This document shows positions 16,691 to 25,949 of a stretch of DNA of 64,000 nt, piece after piece. Where the stretch lies: positions 62,001 through 126,000 of the forward strand of contig CAWEZI010000005.1 of the NCBI GenBank assembly GCA_963813525.1, in the 5' to 3' direction. Every line of letters starts with the position of its first letter. Positions within the stretch are counted from its first letter, which is position 1. The stretch is from Bog-756 sp963813525. Its GTDB lineage: Bacteria; Actinomycetota; Acidimicrobiia; Acidimicrobiales; RAAP-2. The notes beneath the pieces were generated by a model, which saw nothing but the letters and a program-made list of their open reading frames with translations, was not told the DNA's origin and did not search any database. The position numbers and the translations under genes are program-made.

Positions 16691-17995
16691 TCAGTGCCTT
16701 CCGAGTGTGTCGGCCACCTCGTGCAAGTGATCGCGGAAGTCGGGATGGGCGATGTCGGCCAGCGCCGCGGCCCGCTCCCGCACGGTCAAACCGGACAGGT
16801 CGGCGGCGCCGTACTCGGTCACCACCACGCCGGTGTGGTGGCGTGGGGTGGACACCACCGATCCTTCCGGCAGCAGAGGCACAATACGCGACCGGGTGAC
16901 CCCGTCGACCACCGCGGTCGAATGCAGACAGATGAGCGAGTGGTCGTCGAGGCGCAGCTCGGCACCGGCCACGAAGTCCTCGTGCCCCCCGACCCCGGAG
17001 ATCTGGCGACCGTCGATGCAATCAGCCACCACCTGCCCGTACAGGTCGACGCTGAGGGCGCCGTTGATGGAGACGAAGGCATGGTTGCGGGCGATGATGG
17101 AGGGGTCATTGACCACGTCGACGGGAACGAAGGCAACGTCAGCGTTGTCGTCCAGCCACTCGTAGAGGGCGGACGAGCCGAGGGCGAAGGTGGTGATCGA
17201 TACGCCGTCGAACACACCCTTGGAAGCGTTGGTCACCTTTCCCGCCCGGTGGAGGGCCATCAGACCGTCGCTGAACATCTCGCTGTGGATCCCGTAGGAA
17301 CCACCCGCTTCCGCCGCCAGACGCGAGGCCACCATGTCGGGGACGGCACCGATGCCGATCTGCAAGGTGGCGCCGTCGGCCACGAAGGTCAGGGCCCGGT
17401 CGGCGATAGCCGCGTCAACCTCCTCCGGGGCGGCCGGGGTCAACGTGTAGGGCGCACCGTCGGCCTCGACGACCACGTCGACCACATCGAGCGGGAGGGT
17501 ATTGGTGTAGCGGGGAGGCAACGAGTGGGTGCGGGGGAGGTGAGGATTGACCTCGACCACCAACAGGCGGTCGGGATCGCGGCCGGCCAGCAACAGCTCG
17601 TCGTAGGTCGCTCCCAGGTGGAGCGATAGGTTGACCGAGCCGTCGGACCCGGGCGAGGCCGCCTGCACGGTCATCACCCGGGGGGCGAAACGGCGGAGGA
17701 TGGGCGCGAACTGGCGAAAGGCACCGGGCACCAGCTCGATGTTGGCCCCTTGACCCAACAGGATCCGTTCGGCCGGACCGTAGAAGCCGCACCGGTAGGA
17801 GACGTGGGGGTGGGCCAGAACGGGGTAGTAGCCGAGGAGCAGGGCGCCGCCGAAAGTCAGATCCTCCCAGTCGTCCCGCTGACCGAGGGCGGTGAAGAAG
17901 GCGTCGGGATTGGCCGGTCCCAGTCCGAACCCGATGGTGTCCCGCGAGCGGATGAATGCGACGGCCTCATCCGGTGTGCAGAAGATGGGGGCCAC
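16691..17995 (-). CDS. Acetyl-CoA hydrolase/transferase family CoA-transferase
   Basis: 434 residues of the cat1/4-hydroxybutyrate CoA-transferase family. The two-domain signature includes the GIHSEMFSDG segment with the glutamate that forms the acyl-enzyme, the oxyanion-loop SGVGGHEDFV, and VVVTEYGAADLSGLT near the C-terminus. It moves CoA between small carboxylates, or hydrolyses acetyl-CoA. The EEP gene follows after 5 bp, and the alpha/beta hydrolase is divergent 117 bp away. Confidence 0.88.
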   Translation of the reverse strand: MAPIFCTPDEAVAFIRSRDTIGFGLGPANPDAFFTALGQRDDWEDLTFGGALLLGYYPVLAHPHVSYRCGFYGPAERILLGQGANIELVPGAFRQFAPILRRFAPRVMTVQAASPGSDGSVNLSLHLGATYDELLLAGRDPDRLLVVEVNPHLPRTHSLPPRYTNTLPLDVVDVVVEADGAPYTLTPAAPEEVDAAIADRALTFVADGATLQIGIGAVPDMVASRLAAEAGGSYGIHSEMFSDGLMALHRAGKVTNASKGVFDGVSITTFALGSSALYEWLDDNADVAFVPVDVVNDPSIIARNHAFVSINGALSVDLYGQVVADCIDGRQISGVGGHEDFVAGAELRLDDHSLICLHSTAVVDGVTRSRIVPLLPEGSVVSTPRHHTGVVVTEYGAADLSGLTVRERAAALADIAHPDFRDHLHEVADTLGRH

Positions 17996-18112
17996 ATCCC
18001 CAGTGTGCCACCCGTGCCCTGGCCGTCAGCAATCAATATGCTCTGCGGTGAGGCGCAGAGCAGGAGAGATCGAGGAGATGCTGTCGGTGATCACGTCCCC
18101 AGTGCTGTCGGC

Positions 18113-19045
18113 ATGAGCGGACCCACGGACCAACCATCGGCGGCCGCCTACGACGAGTTCTCGCTCTTCGACGAGAACGCCAGTGAAGCAGGGCTGGCCT
18201 GGAACGGTCCGCCTTCGGTGCGGCGCCAATCGGTGGAGGTGGCGCCGGGACGGCGGGTGAGTGCCCTCATTTGGGGGTCCGATCCTCCCGATCTGGTCTT
18301 CCTCCACGGTGGGGGTCAGAACGCCCATACCTGGGACACGGTGGCCCTGGCTCTCGATCGGCCGCTGGTGGCCCTGGATCTCCCCGGGCACGGCCACTCG
18401 GACTGGCCGGGCGACGGGCGCGCCCTCGATCCGGGATCGATGGCCGAGGACGTGGCCCGGGCGATGGAGGTTTTGGCCCCGGGCGCCGGAGGGGTGGTGG
18501 GTATGTCCCTCGGCGGTATGACCTCGATCGCCCTGGCCGCTCGTCGTCCCGATCTGGTCCGCCGTCTCGCTCTGGTGGACATCACCCCCGGAGTCGACAA
18601 CAACAAGAGCTCGGACATCGCCGCTTTTCTGGCCGGACCGGAGTCCTTCTCCTCTTTCGACGAGATCCTCGAGCGGACTATCCAGTTCAATCCGACCCGG
18701 TCGGTGTCGTCACTTCGCCGGGGCGTCCTCCACAACGCCGTACAGCGCGACGACGGCTCATGGACCTGGCGGCATCAGCTGGGCCGGCCGTCGGGCGCCA
18801 CCGGACTGCATGTGGAGTCACTCGACTTCGGATCTTTGTGGGACGACCTCGAGCACATCAGCGTGCCGGTGCTCTTGGTCCGTGGCGCGCTCTCCCCTGT
18901 GGTGGACGACGCCGACGAGGCCGAGTTCCGTCGACGCCGTCCCGCCGACCGGGTGGTGAGAGTCGAGGGGGCCGGTCACAGCATCCAGGGAGACCAGCCG
19001 GTGGCTCTCGCCACCATTCTGGCTGAGTTCTTCCCGGTTACCTGA
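18113..19045 (+). CDS. Alpha/beta-fold hydrolase
   Basis: 310 residues. An N-terminal leader (DEFSLFDENASEAGLAW) precedes the hydrolase fold: LVFLHGGGQNAHTW (oxyanion hole), VALDLPGHGHSDW, nucleophile elbow GMSLGG (Ser), and final EGAGHSIQGD (His). Such proteins are esterases, lipases or C-C bond hydrolases; the substrate is unknown. ATG 18113 is chosen from the family N-terminus; an in-frame ATG at 18038 is possible. It converges with lon. Confidence 0.84.
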   Translation: MSGPTDQPSAAAYDEFSLFDENASEAGLAWNGPPSVRRQSVEVAPGRRVSALIWGSDPPDLVFLHGGGQNAHTWDTVALALDRPLVALDLPGHGHSDWPGDGRALDPGSMAEDVARAMEVLAPGAGGVVGMSLGGMTSIALAARRPDLVRRLALVDITPGVDNNKSSDIAAFLAGPESFSSFDEILERTIQFNPTRSVSSLRRGVLHNAVQRDDGSWTWRHQLGRPSGATGLHVESLDFGSLWDDLEHISVPVLLVRGALSPVVDDADEAEFRRRRPADRVVRVEGAGHSIQGDQPVALATILAEFFPVT

Positions 19046-19118
19046 CCGAGCAGACCCCGACCCTCTGCCGGTAGACCCCGGGGCACGACCGTCGCCGGCC
19101 TACCCCGGGGACCGACCG

Positions 19119-21524
19119 TCAGGCGGCGGCCGGGTGTTCCCCGGCCCCGCCCTGCCTCTCGACGGAGCCCGACCCGGCATCGGTGACCGATGGATCACCG
19201 GCCACAGCCCGGTCAACCAGCGCGGCGTCCAGTACCTCGTTGATGTCGGAGGCCAGATGGAAGGTCATCTCGTCGCGCACCGCCTCGGGAACGTCCTCGA
19301 GGTCGGGCCCGTTGCGCCCGGGCAGGACGACGGTGGTCAGACCGGCGCGGTGGGCAGCCAGCACCTTCTGACGCACGCCACCGATGGGTAGCACCCGTCC
19401 CTGGAGGGTGACCTCACCGGTCATGCCCACCACCGAGCGCACCGGGGTGTCGCGCAGCAGGCTGACCAGTGCGGTGACCATGGTGACCCCGGCCGAAGGG
19501 CCGTCCTTGGGGATGGCCCCGGCCGGAACGTGGACATGGAACCGCTTGCCGGCGAAGACGTCCGGATCGATACCGAGGTCGACGGCGTGCGAGCGGACGT
19601 AGGACAGAGCGATCTCTGCCGATTCCTTCATCACGTCGCCGAGTTGACCGGTCAGGGTAAGCCCTTCGGGCCCGTCCATCATCGATGCCTCGATGTAGAG
19701 GACGTCACCACCGGCGCCGGTCACAGCCAGTCCGGTTGCCACTCCGGGCACGGCGGTGCGGTCCGCCGCCTCGAAGAAGAAGTGGGCCCTCCCCAACCAT
19801 TCGCGCACGTCGTCCTTGTCGACGGTCAGAGGGGTCTCGACATCATGGGCAGCGATCCGGGCGGCCACCTTGCGCAGCAGCCGGCCGAGCTCGCGTTCGA
19901 GCGAGCGCACGCCGGCTTCCCGGGTGTAGTCGGCCACGATCACTGACAGGGCGTCATCGGTGACGGTGACCTCGTCCGCTCCGAGCGCGGCACGCTCGAG
20001 CTGCCGACCGATCAGATGGTGACGGGCGATGGCCACTTTCTCGTCCTCGGTGTAACCGTCGAGCCGAATGACCTCCATCCTGTCCAGCAGTGCGCCGGGA
20101 ATGGTGTCGATCATGTTGGCGGTGGCGATGAACAGGACCTTGGACAGGTCGAGTTCCACCTCCAGATAGTGATCACGGAACGTATGGTTCTGCGCCGGAT
20201 CGAGCACCTCGAGTAGGGCCGATGACGGATCTCCCCGGTAATCGGCACCCAGCTTGTCCACCTCGTCGAGGACGATCACCGGATTCATGGTGCCCGCCTC
20301 GCGTAGGGCGCGGACCAGCCGACCGGGCTGAGCCCCGACGTAGGTCCGTCGGTGCCCCCGTATTTCGGCCTCGTCGCGGACACCACCCAGGGCGACCCGA
20401 ACGAATGAGCGCCCGAGGGCACGGGCCACCGACTCGCCGAGCGACGTCTTGCCCACGCCGGGGGGGCCGACCAGGGCCAGGATGGCCCCCGCGCCCCGTC
20501 CTCCGACAGGGGTCAGGCCGCGTTGCGACTGGAGCACCCGCACAGCCAGGTGCTCGAGAATGCGGTCCTTCACGTCCCGCAGACCGTCGTGGTCCTCGTC
20601 CAGGATGCGCCCCGCCTCGGCCACGTCGAGCCGATCCTCGGACAGCTCCCCCCAGGGGAGCTCGAGGACGGTGTCGAGCCACGTCCGTATCCAGCCGTGC
20701 TCGGGGCTCTGCTCACTCGTCCGCTCCAGCTTGTCGATCTCACGGTCGACCGCCTTTTGCACGGCCTCGGGCAGGTTCTTGGTGTCGGCCTGGCTCCTGT
20801 AGTCGTCGGGGGCATCCTCGTCCCCGGAACCCAGCTGGCCCAGCTCCTTGCGGATCGACTCGAGCTGGCGCCTCAACAGGAATTCGCGCTGGGTCTTCTC
20901 CATGCCCTCTTCGACGTCGGTCTTGATGCGCTCGCGCAGGGTCAGATCGGCGAGAACCTCGCGGGCCCAAGCGAGGACCAACCGCAGACGGGTGGCAACG
21001 TCCACCGTCTCGAGGACTTCCACCTTCTGGGCCAGTGAGAGGTCGGGTGAATACCCGGACATGTCCGCCACCCGGCCCGGATCGGTCACACTGGCCAGAC
21101 CTTCGGCCAGCCGACCGGCGCCCCTCCCGAGGAGGATGTTCTCGACGACGGCCCGGTACTCGCGGGCCAGCTCCGAGGTCTCATCCGTCGCCGGATCCTC
21201 GGTGATGCGCTCGATCTCGACCCAGAGGGCCTGTCCGGTACCGGGGACAGCCGTCCCCAGCCGTGCTCGATCGACCCCGCGCACGGCCACGGCGGGCATC
21301 CCACCGGGCAGGGCGCCCGTTTCCATGACCTCGGCCACAACTCCCACGGACGCATAGCGCCCGTCGATGAAGGGGACGATCACGAAATGGCCGCCCACGG
21401 CCTCGGCCGCCTCGGTGGCGGCTTTGGCCTCGTCTGACTCGAGGGCCATGGTGAAAACCATCCCGGGCAGCACCACTCCCGAGGTCAGGGGCAAAAGCGG
21501 CAGGTTTTCGGTGTTCTCTTCCAT
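19119..21524 (-). CDS. lon: ATP-dependent protease Lon
   Basis: 801 residues: N-terminal substrate-binding domain (LPLLPLTSGVVLPGMVF), coiled region, AAA+ module with Walker A GPPGVGKTS near residue 365 and Walker B VIVLDEVDKL, then the Ser-Lys protease domain with catalytic Ser in PKDGPSAGVTM and Lys in GVRQKVLAA. It degrades misfolded and regulatory proteins in the cytosol. CGGAGGAACG precedes ATG 21524. A GGGAAT-N17-GTT element upstream suggests control by a stress ECF sigma factor. Confidence 0.96.
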   Translation of the reverse strand: MEENTENLPLLPLTSGVVLPGMVFTMALESDEAKAATEAAEAVGGHFVIVPFIDGRYASVGVVAEVMETGALPGGMPAVAVRGVDRARLGTAVPGTGQALWVEIERITEDPATDETSELAREYRAVVENILLGRGAGRLAEGLASVTDPGRVADMSGYSPDLSLAQKVEVLETVDVATRLRLVLAWAREVLADLTLRERIKTDVEEGMEKTQREFLLRRQLESIRKELGQLGSGDEDAPDDYRSQADTKNLPEAVQKAVDREIDKLERTSEQSPEHGWIRTWLDTVLELPWGELSEDRLDVAEAGRILDEDHDGLRDVKDRILEHLAVRVLQSQRGLTPVGGRGAGAILALVGPPGVGKTSLGESVARALGRSFVRVALGGVRDEAEIRGHRRTYVGAQPGRLVRALREAGTMNPVIVLDEVDKLGADYRGDPSSALLEVLDPAQNHTFRDHYLEVELDLSKVLFIATANMIDTIPGALLDRMEVIRLDGYTEDEKVAIARHHLIGRQLERAALGADEVTVTDDALSVIVADYTREAGVRSLERELGRLLRKVAARIAAHDVETPLTVDKDDVREWLGRAHFFFEAADRTAVPGVATGLAVTGAGGDVLYIEASMMDGPEGLTLTGQLGDVMKESAEIALSYVRSHAVDLGIDPDVFAGKRFHVHVPAGAIPKDGPSAGVTMVTALVSLLRDTPVRSVVGMTGEVTLQGRVLPIGGVRQKVLAAHRAGLTTVVLPGRNGPDLEDVPEAVRDEMTFHLASDINEVLDAALVDRAVAGDPSVTDAGSGSVERQGGAGEHPAAA

Positions 21525-21557
21525 CGTTCCTCCGGATATCGAAGTCGTTGCGTGTAC

Positions 21558-21583
21558 AACAAAAGGATCGAACAGGTATTCCC
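21558..21583 (-). promoter_or_regulatory. Putative SigH/SigR-type ECF promoter of lon
   Basis: On the minus strand GGGAAT (21583-21578) and GTT (21560-21558) are 17 nt apart, close to the GGGAAYA-N16/17-GTT consensus of mycobacterial SigH and Streptomyces SigR promoters. Transcription would start about 25 nt before the lon ATG. Lon and other proteases are known members of oxidative or heat ECF regulons in actinobacteria; use here is inferred. Confidence 0.5.
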
Positions 21584-21731
21584 TTTTGGCAAGAAGACCT
21601 GGTCAGGGGGGCAGGGCCGGCTGGAGCGGGACGACCGCAAAGAGCCCGACCGGCCAGGTGGGTCCGGCCACCGCTGTGACCTGTAGCCCTGCACGTGCTG
21701 GAAACACGGGCGCAACCGGGCGGAAACGCTG

Positions 21732-23534
21732 ATGAGAAACGATACCGGGATGGACCGGGTCTTCGATCGGAGCTGGGCCGGCCACGTCATTGTGTGCGGC
21801 CTCCAGGGCGTCGGGCTGCGGACCGTCGAACAGCTCCGCCAGGCCGGCGTGGCCGTGGTGGTGGTCGATGACGACCCCGAGCCGCGGCTGGTCCGGATCA
21901 TCGAGTCGTGGGACGTGCCGGTCATGGTGGGGAGCCCTCGGATCGCCACCGTTCTCGAGGAGGCGGGACTGGCCGCCGCCCGGGCGGTTGTCTGCGCCGA
22001 GCGCACCGAGGTCCAGACCCTCGAGACCGCCCTCCTCATCAGCGAGATCAGACCGGAGATCCGTGTCGTGGTCCAGTTGGCCAATGCCGCCGTGGGCGCA
22101 GCCGTGTCCCAGGTCACCGGCACCGGCACCGTTCTCGACGTGGCCACCTTGGCGGCACCCTCGATTGTGGAGGCATGCCTGGGTAGCGACTCGTTTCAGA
22201 TCGATCTGGCCGGTACCCGCTTCGAGACGGCCGAGGTCGAGGTGGACAGGTTCGCATCGCTGCGGGCCCTGTTCGGTGCCCTGGCCCCCGTGGCCATCGT
22301 CCCGGTCGACGGTTCGGACACCGTCTCGTGCCCCGGACGTGACCACACAGTCTCGATCGGGGACCGGGTCACCGTGCTGGGGACGCCTGACGAGCTGATC
22401 GAGGCCGGGTGCAGGGCGGCCGGACCCACCGCCGACCAGGGCCAGCGACAGAAGCGGCCCGGGCGAGGGGGGGCGTTGAAGCGGTTGGCCGGTGCCGTCG
22501 GCTCCGATGCCAACAGTCTGCTGCGCCTGACGGTGGCGGCCGCCTTCGTACTCATCGTGGTGTCGGTGATCGTCCTGCGGCTGGCCTACCGACTTCCGGA
22601 CGGTGGTCACATGGGTCTTCTCACCGCCCTCTACTTCACTGTCGAGACCATTTCGACGGTCGGTTTCGGCGACTTCTCCTTCGCCCACCAGTCGACCGGG
22701 ATCCTTGTGTTCGGGATCATCCTCATCGCCATGGGGGCGGCCCTGCTTACCACCGTGTTCGCCCTCGTCACCAACGTGCTCGTGTCGTGGCGCATCGAAC
22801 AGTCACTCGGGCGCGGCCAATTGTTGGGGATGCAGGGGCACGTAGTGGTCATCGGGCTCGGGTCGGTGGGGATCCGGGTACTGGAAGGACTTCTGGCCGA
22901 GGGCCGCCAGGCGGTGGTCGTCGAGCAGAACGAGAACAACCGCTTCATGAACGAGGCCCGAGCGCGCGGCGTGCCCGTCCTCATAGCCGACGCCACCCAG
23001 CGTCAGACCCTGGAGGACGCCAACGTTCACGCCGCTGCGGCGGTGGCCGTTCTCACCAGTGACGACCTGACCAACATCGAGACCGGGCTGGCCGTGCGCG
23101 ACTACTTGGGGGATCGGTGGACAGAGGTGCCGGTCGTGCTCCGGGTCTTCGACCGTGACCTCGGACGCACCGTCGAGCGGCACTTCGACTTCCGGCACGT
23201 GCGGTCCACGTCGGCACTGGCTGCCCCCCGCTTTGTCGGCGCCGCTCTCGGCCTCGACGTCCTGGGCTCGTTCACCGTCGGTCGACAGCCTTTTCTGGTC
23301 GGCCGCCTGGCCGTGGCGCCGGGGCGAGGGCTCGACGGGCTGGCCATGGTGGACCTCCCCGCCCGAACCCGGGTCATCGCCCTCAGCCGGGCGGCGGACG
23401 GCGGACGGCTCGAGCACCCCCCGCGGCGCGGCACCCGCTTCGCCCCGGGAGACCAGGCCTACCTGGTCGGGCCCTACGAGGAGCTGTTGGCCGTACTGCG
23501 CCACCAGCATGAGGGGGAGGGGGCGGCTCCCTAG
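21732..23534 (+). CDS. Two-TM potassium channel with RCK domains on both sides
   Basis: 600 residues in the order RCK_N (about 15-130), RCK_C (150-225), two transmembrane helices around a pore (255-355), RCK_N (370-490), RCK_C (500-590). The selectivity filter is TVGFGD. Nucleotide-binding turns are GLQGVG in the first and canonical GLGSVG in the second RCK. Usual bacterial MthK-type channels have only the C-terminal RCK pair, so this subunit carries a double gating ring. It should gate K+ flux across the membrane in response to a nucleotide or cation ligand. Divergent from lon. Confidence 0.85.
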   Translation: MRNDTGMDRVFDRSWAGHVIVCGLQGVGLRTVEQLRQAGVAVVVVDDDPEPRLVRIIESWDVPVMVGSPRIATVLEEAGLAAARAVVCAERTEVQTLETALLISEIRPEIRVVVQLANAAVGAAVSQVTGTGTVLDVATLAAPSIVEACLGSDSFQIDLAGTRFETAEVEVDRFASLRALFGALAPVAIVPVDGSDTVSCPGRDHTVSIGDRVTVLGTPDELIEAGCRAAGPTADQGQRQKRPGRGGALKRLAGAVGSDANSLLRLTVAAAFVLIVVSVIVLRLAYRLPDGGHMGLLTALYFTVETISTVGFGDFSFAHQSTGILVFGIILIAMGAALLTTVFALVTNVLVSWRIEQSLGRGQLLGMQGHVVVIGLGSVGIRVLEGLLAEGRQAVVVEQNENNRFMNEARARGVPVLIADATQRQTLEDANVHAAAAVAVLTSDDLTNIETGLAVRDYLGDRWTEVPVVLRVFDRDLGRTVERHFDFRHVRSTSALAAPRFVGAALGLDVLGSFTVGRQPFLVGRLAVAPGRGLDGLAMVDLPARTRVIALSRAADGGRLEHPPRRGTRFAPGDQAYLVGPYEELLAVLRHQHEGEGAAP

Positions 23535-23587
23535 CGAGGGGGATCCCGCCGATCGGCCTCCGCAAGTTCATCCCCAAGGCACCGGAT

Positions 23588-23642
23588 GTTCGTGTTGAGT
23601 TCACTGGAGATTCGCTGGACGTTCACCTCTGATGACTACGGT
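23588..23642 (+). promoter_or_regulatory. PHO-box array and -10 of pstS
   Basis: Four 7-mers lie in exact 11-bp register: GTTCGTG (23588), GTTCACT (23599), ATTCGCT (23610) and GTTCACC (23621). This is the direct-repeat layout of the actinobacterial PhoP box. TACGGT (23637-23642) follows the last box after 9 bp and would be the -10. A transcript would begin near 23649, about 80 nt before the pstS GTG. The same GTTCACC-N9-TANGGT core precedes both response-regulator genes in this window. Confidence 0.85.
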
Positions 23643-23727
23643 CTGCGCGTAAGAGCGTTCCGCTCACCACGTGGCGACCAGCTGTCGCCGGACCGACCCA
23701 TCCCCCGACGACGGAGGCGCAATCCCA

Positions 23728-24927
23728 GTGATACCGGAGACCACCCCCACCCCAGCGAGATTGTCGGCAGCACGGAAGAGGACGACCCGAGTGGTGGCTG
23801 TCGGCCTGGTGGCCGCCGGTGCCCTGCTGGCCGCCTGCAGTTCGTCCTCCTCCTCGAGCACCACGACCACCGCCGCGCCGGGCGGCACGCTCAGCTCGAG
23901 CAACGCCGCTTACATCGCCAGCGACCTCAAGGCGCCGTCCGGTTCGCTGACGGCGGCCGGCTCGACGTTCGTGCAGCCCTTCTTCACCAAGGCCTTCTAC
24001 ACCTACACCTCGCTCAACTCGGGCCTCCAGGTCAACTACTCGGGCGTGGGCAGCGGGACCGGGATCACCGACTTCGAGTCGGGCTCGGTCGACTTCGCCG
24101 CCTCCGACGTGCCCATGTCCGCCTCCGACCTGGCCAAGGTGCCGGCGTCCTCGGGCCCGGTCATCCAGATCCCCGACATCCTGGGCGGAGTCAGCATCTC
24201 CTACAACGTCCCCGGACTGACCAAGCGGCTCCGCCTCGACGCCGCCACCCTGGCCGGTATCTTCGACGGCTCCATCAAGACATGGAACGCATCGCAGATC
24301 ACCGCCCTCAACCCCGGCGTCTCTCTGCCCTCCCACGCCATCACCCCCGAGGTGCGGGCGGACAGCTCGGGAACCACCTACATCTTCACCGACTACCTGT
24401 CGACGGCGGCTCCGTCGGTGTGGACCCTGGGCACCAACAAGTTGATCTCCTGGCCCTCGTCGGTCATCCAGACGCCGAAGAACTCGGGCGTGGCCGCCAG
24501 CATCAAGTCCACCCCCTACTCCATCGGCTATGTCGAGCTGGCTTACGCCCTCCAGAACAACTTCACCTTCGCCGCCATCAAGAACAGCGCCGGCCTCTAC
24601 GTGGTTCCCTCCGCAGCCACCGTCGCCGCCGACGCCGACCAGAAGCTCAACGTCACCCCGACCGACTTCTCCATTGTCAACGGCGCGGGAGCGGCCAGCT
24701 ACCCGATCGCCGGCTACAGCTGGGCCATCCTCCTCAAGGAGCAGAAGAACGCCACTACCGGCTCTCAGATCGTCAAGGTCCTCGACTGGACCACCCACAC
24801 CGGCGGCGGTCAGGACCAGGCCGCCGGGCTCGGGTACGTGGCTTTACCGCCGGGCCTGCAGAACTCGAACCGGGTGGCGCTGTCCACGGTCACCGGACCG
24901 AGCGGGCAGGCCTTGCTGACCAAGTAG
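23728..24927 (+). CDS. pstS: Phosphate ABC transporter, substrate-binding lipoprotein
   Basis: 399 residues. A lipoprotein signal (VVAVGLVAAGALLAACSS) places the mature protein on the outer face of the membrane via the lipobox Cys. A Ser/Thr-rich spacer is followed by the phosphate-binding fold: AAGSTFVQPFF, SGVGSGTGITDFESGSVDFAASDVP (in part) and RADSSGTTYIF, which carry phosphate-contact loops. GTG 23728 with GGAGG at 23713-23717 is preferred to the ATG at 23671, which adds a non-signal extension. Leads pstSCAB; induced by phosphate limitation to judge by the PHO boxes. Confidence 0.93.
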   Translation: MIPETTPTPARLSAARKRTTRVVAVGLVAAGALLAACSSSSSSSTTTTAAPGGTLSSSNAAYIASDLKAPSGSLTAAGSTFVQPFFTKAFYTYTSLNSGLQVNYSGVGSGTGITDFESGSVDFAASDVPMSASDLAKVPASSGPVIQIPDILGGVSISYNVPGLTKRLRLDAATLAGIFDGSIKTWNASQITALNPGVSLPSHAITPEVRADSSGTTYIFTDYLSTAAPSVWTLGTNKLISWPSSVIQTPKNSGVAASIKSTPYSIGYVELAYALQNNFTFAAIKNSAGLYVVPSAATVAADADQKLNVTPTDFSIVNGAGAASYPIAGYSWAILLKEQKNATTGSQIVKVLDWTTHTGGGQDQAAGLGYVALPPGLQNSNRVALSTVTGPSGQALLTK

Positions 24928-24971
24928 TTCGTCCACCGGCAACAACGGGCTGAGGGTAAGGGGCTGAGGCC

Positions 24972-25949
24972 GTGACCACCATCGACACGGCTCCCGGGTC
25001 GGGGGTCAGACGGGGACGGCGGCGGGGGATGTCCAACCGCCTCTATTGGACCGTCCTGGTGGTAGCTGGCTCCATTTTCGTAGCGTTGGTGTGCTGGTAC
25101 CTGATCGCCATCATCGTCGGGGCCAGGCCGGCCTTCGCCACCCTGGGCGTTTCGTGGATCTTCGAGAAGGTCTGGGATCCCGCCCACGGCCACTACGGAC
25201 TCCTCCCCTTCATCCTCGGAACCATCGAGACCACAGCCATCGCTCTGGTGCTGGCCGTCCCCATCGGGCTGGGGACGGCGATCGCACTGGCCCACCTTGT
25301 CCCCGAGCGGTGGCGCCCACCGCTGTCGACAGCAGTCGAGCTGTTGGCGGCCGTGCCCAGCGTTGTCTATGGCCTGTGGGGCCTGATCGTGCTGGCGCCG
25401 GTGTTCCGGAGCACGGTCGAACCCTTCTTGACCAGCGTCCTCGGTTGGACCGGTCTGTTCAACGGGCCCAGTGACGGGGTCGGCCTCCTGCTGGCCGGGG
25501 TCATCCTGTTCGTCATGGTCCTGCCCACCATGGTGGCCATTTCCCGCGACGTGTTGGCCGTCGTCCCCACCGATCAGGTCGAGGGGGCGATGGCTCTCGG
25601 GGCTACCCGCTGGCAGGTTCTGCGCAAGGTGGTGGTGCCCGGCGCCCGCACCGGCATCCTCGGTGCCTTCACCCTGGCCATGGGCCGGGCCCTGGGCGAG
25701 ACAGTGGCGGTAGCCCTGGTCATCGGCAACTCGCCCTACATCGCCCATTCACTCAAAGCGCCGGCTGCCACCTTGGCCTCGCTCATCGTCAACGACTTCG
25801 GCGAGGCTGCCGCCGGTAGCACCGACCGGGCCGCTCTGTTCGGGGCGGCGCTGGTTCTCATGGTCATCGGCATCGCCGTCAACGCCCTGTCGCGGGTGCT
25901 GGTGCGGTCGACGGCCCGGGGCAGCGCCGCCTCGGTGGCGGTGGCCTGA
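24972..25949 (+). CDS. pstC: Phosphate ABC transporter permease PstC
   Basis: 325-residue inner-membrane protein with about six hydrophobic helices and the permease EAA loop EGAMALGATRWQVLRKVVVPGARTG near residue 205 (abbreviated), where it contacts PstB. GTG 24972 follows AAGGGG; the N-terminal RRGRRRG is cytoplasmic. It lies 44 bp after pstS, and its stop overlaps the pstA ATG. Confidence 0.93.
   Translation: MTTIDTAPGSGVRRGRRRGMSNRLYWTVLVVAGSIFVALVCWYLIAIIVGARPAFATLGVSWIFEKVWDPAHGHYGLLPFILGTIETTAIALVLAVPIGLGTAIALAHLVPERWRPPLSTAVELLAAVPSVVYGLWGLIVLAPVFRSTVEPFLTSVLGWTGLFNGPSDGVGLLLAGVILFVMVLPTMVAISRDVLAVVPTDQVEGAMALGATRWQVLRKVVVPGARTGILGAFTLAMGRALGETVAVALVIGNSPYIAHSLKAPAATLASLIVNDFGEAAAGSTDRAALFGAALVLMVIGIAVNALSRVLVRSTARGSAASVAVA

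Noticed and set aside
19046..19118. Bidirectional terminator between the alpha/beta hydrolase and lon
   Set aside because: GC-rich repeats (CCCCGGGG twice) are present but the arms are self-palindromic and no convincing single stem or T-tract is seen.
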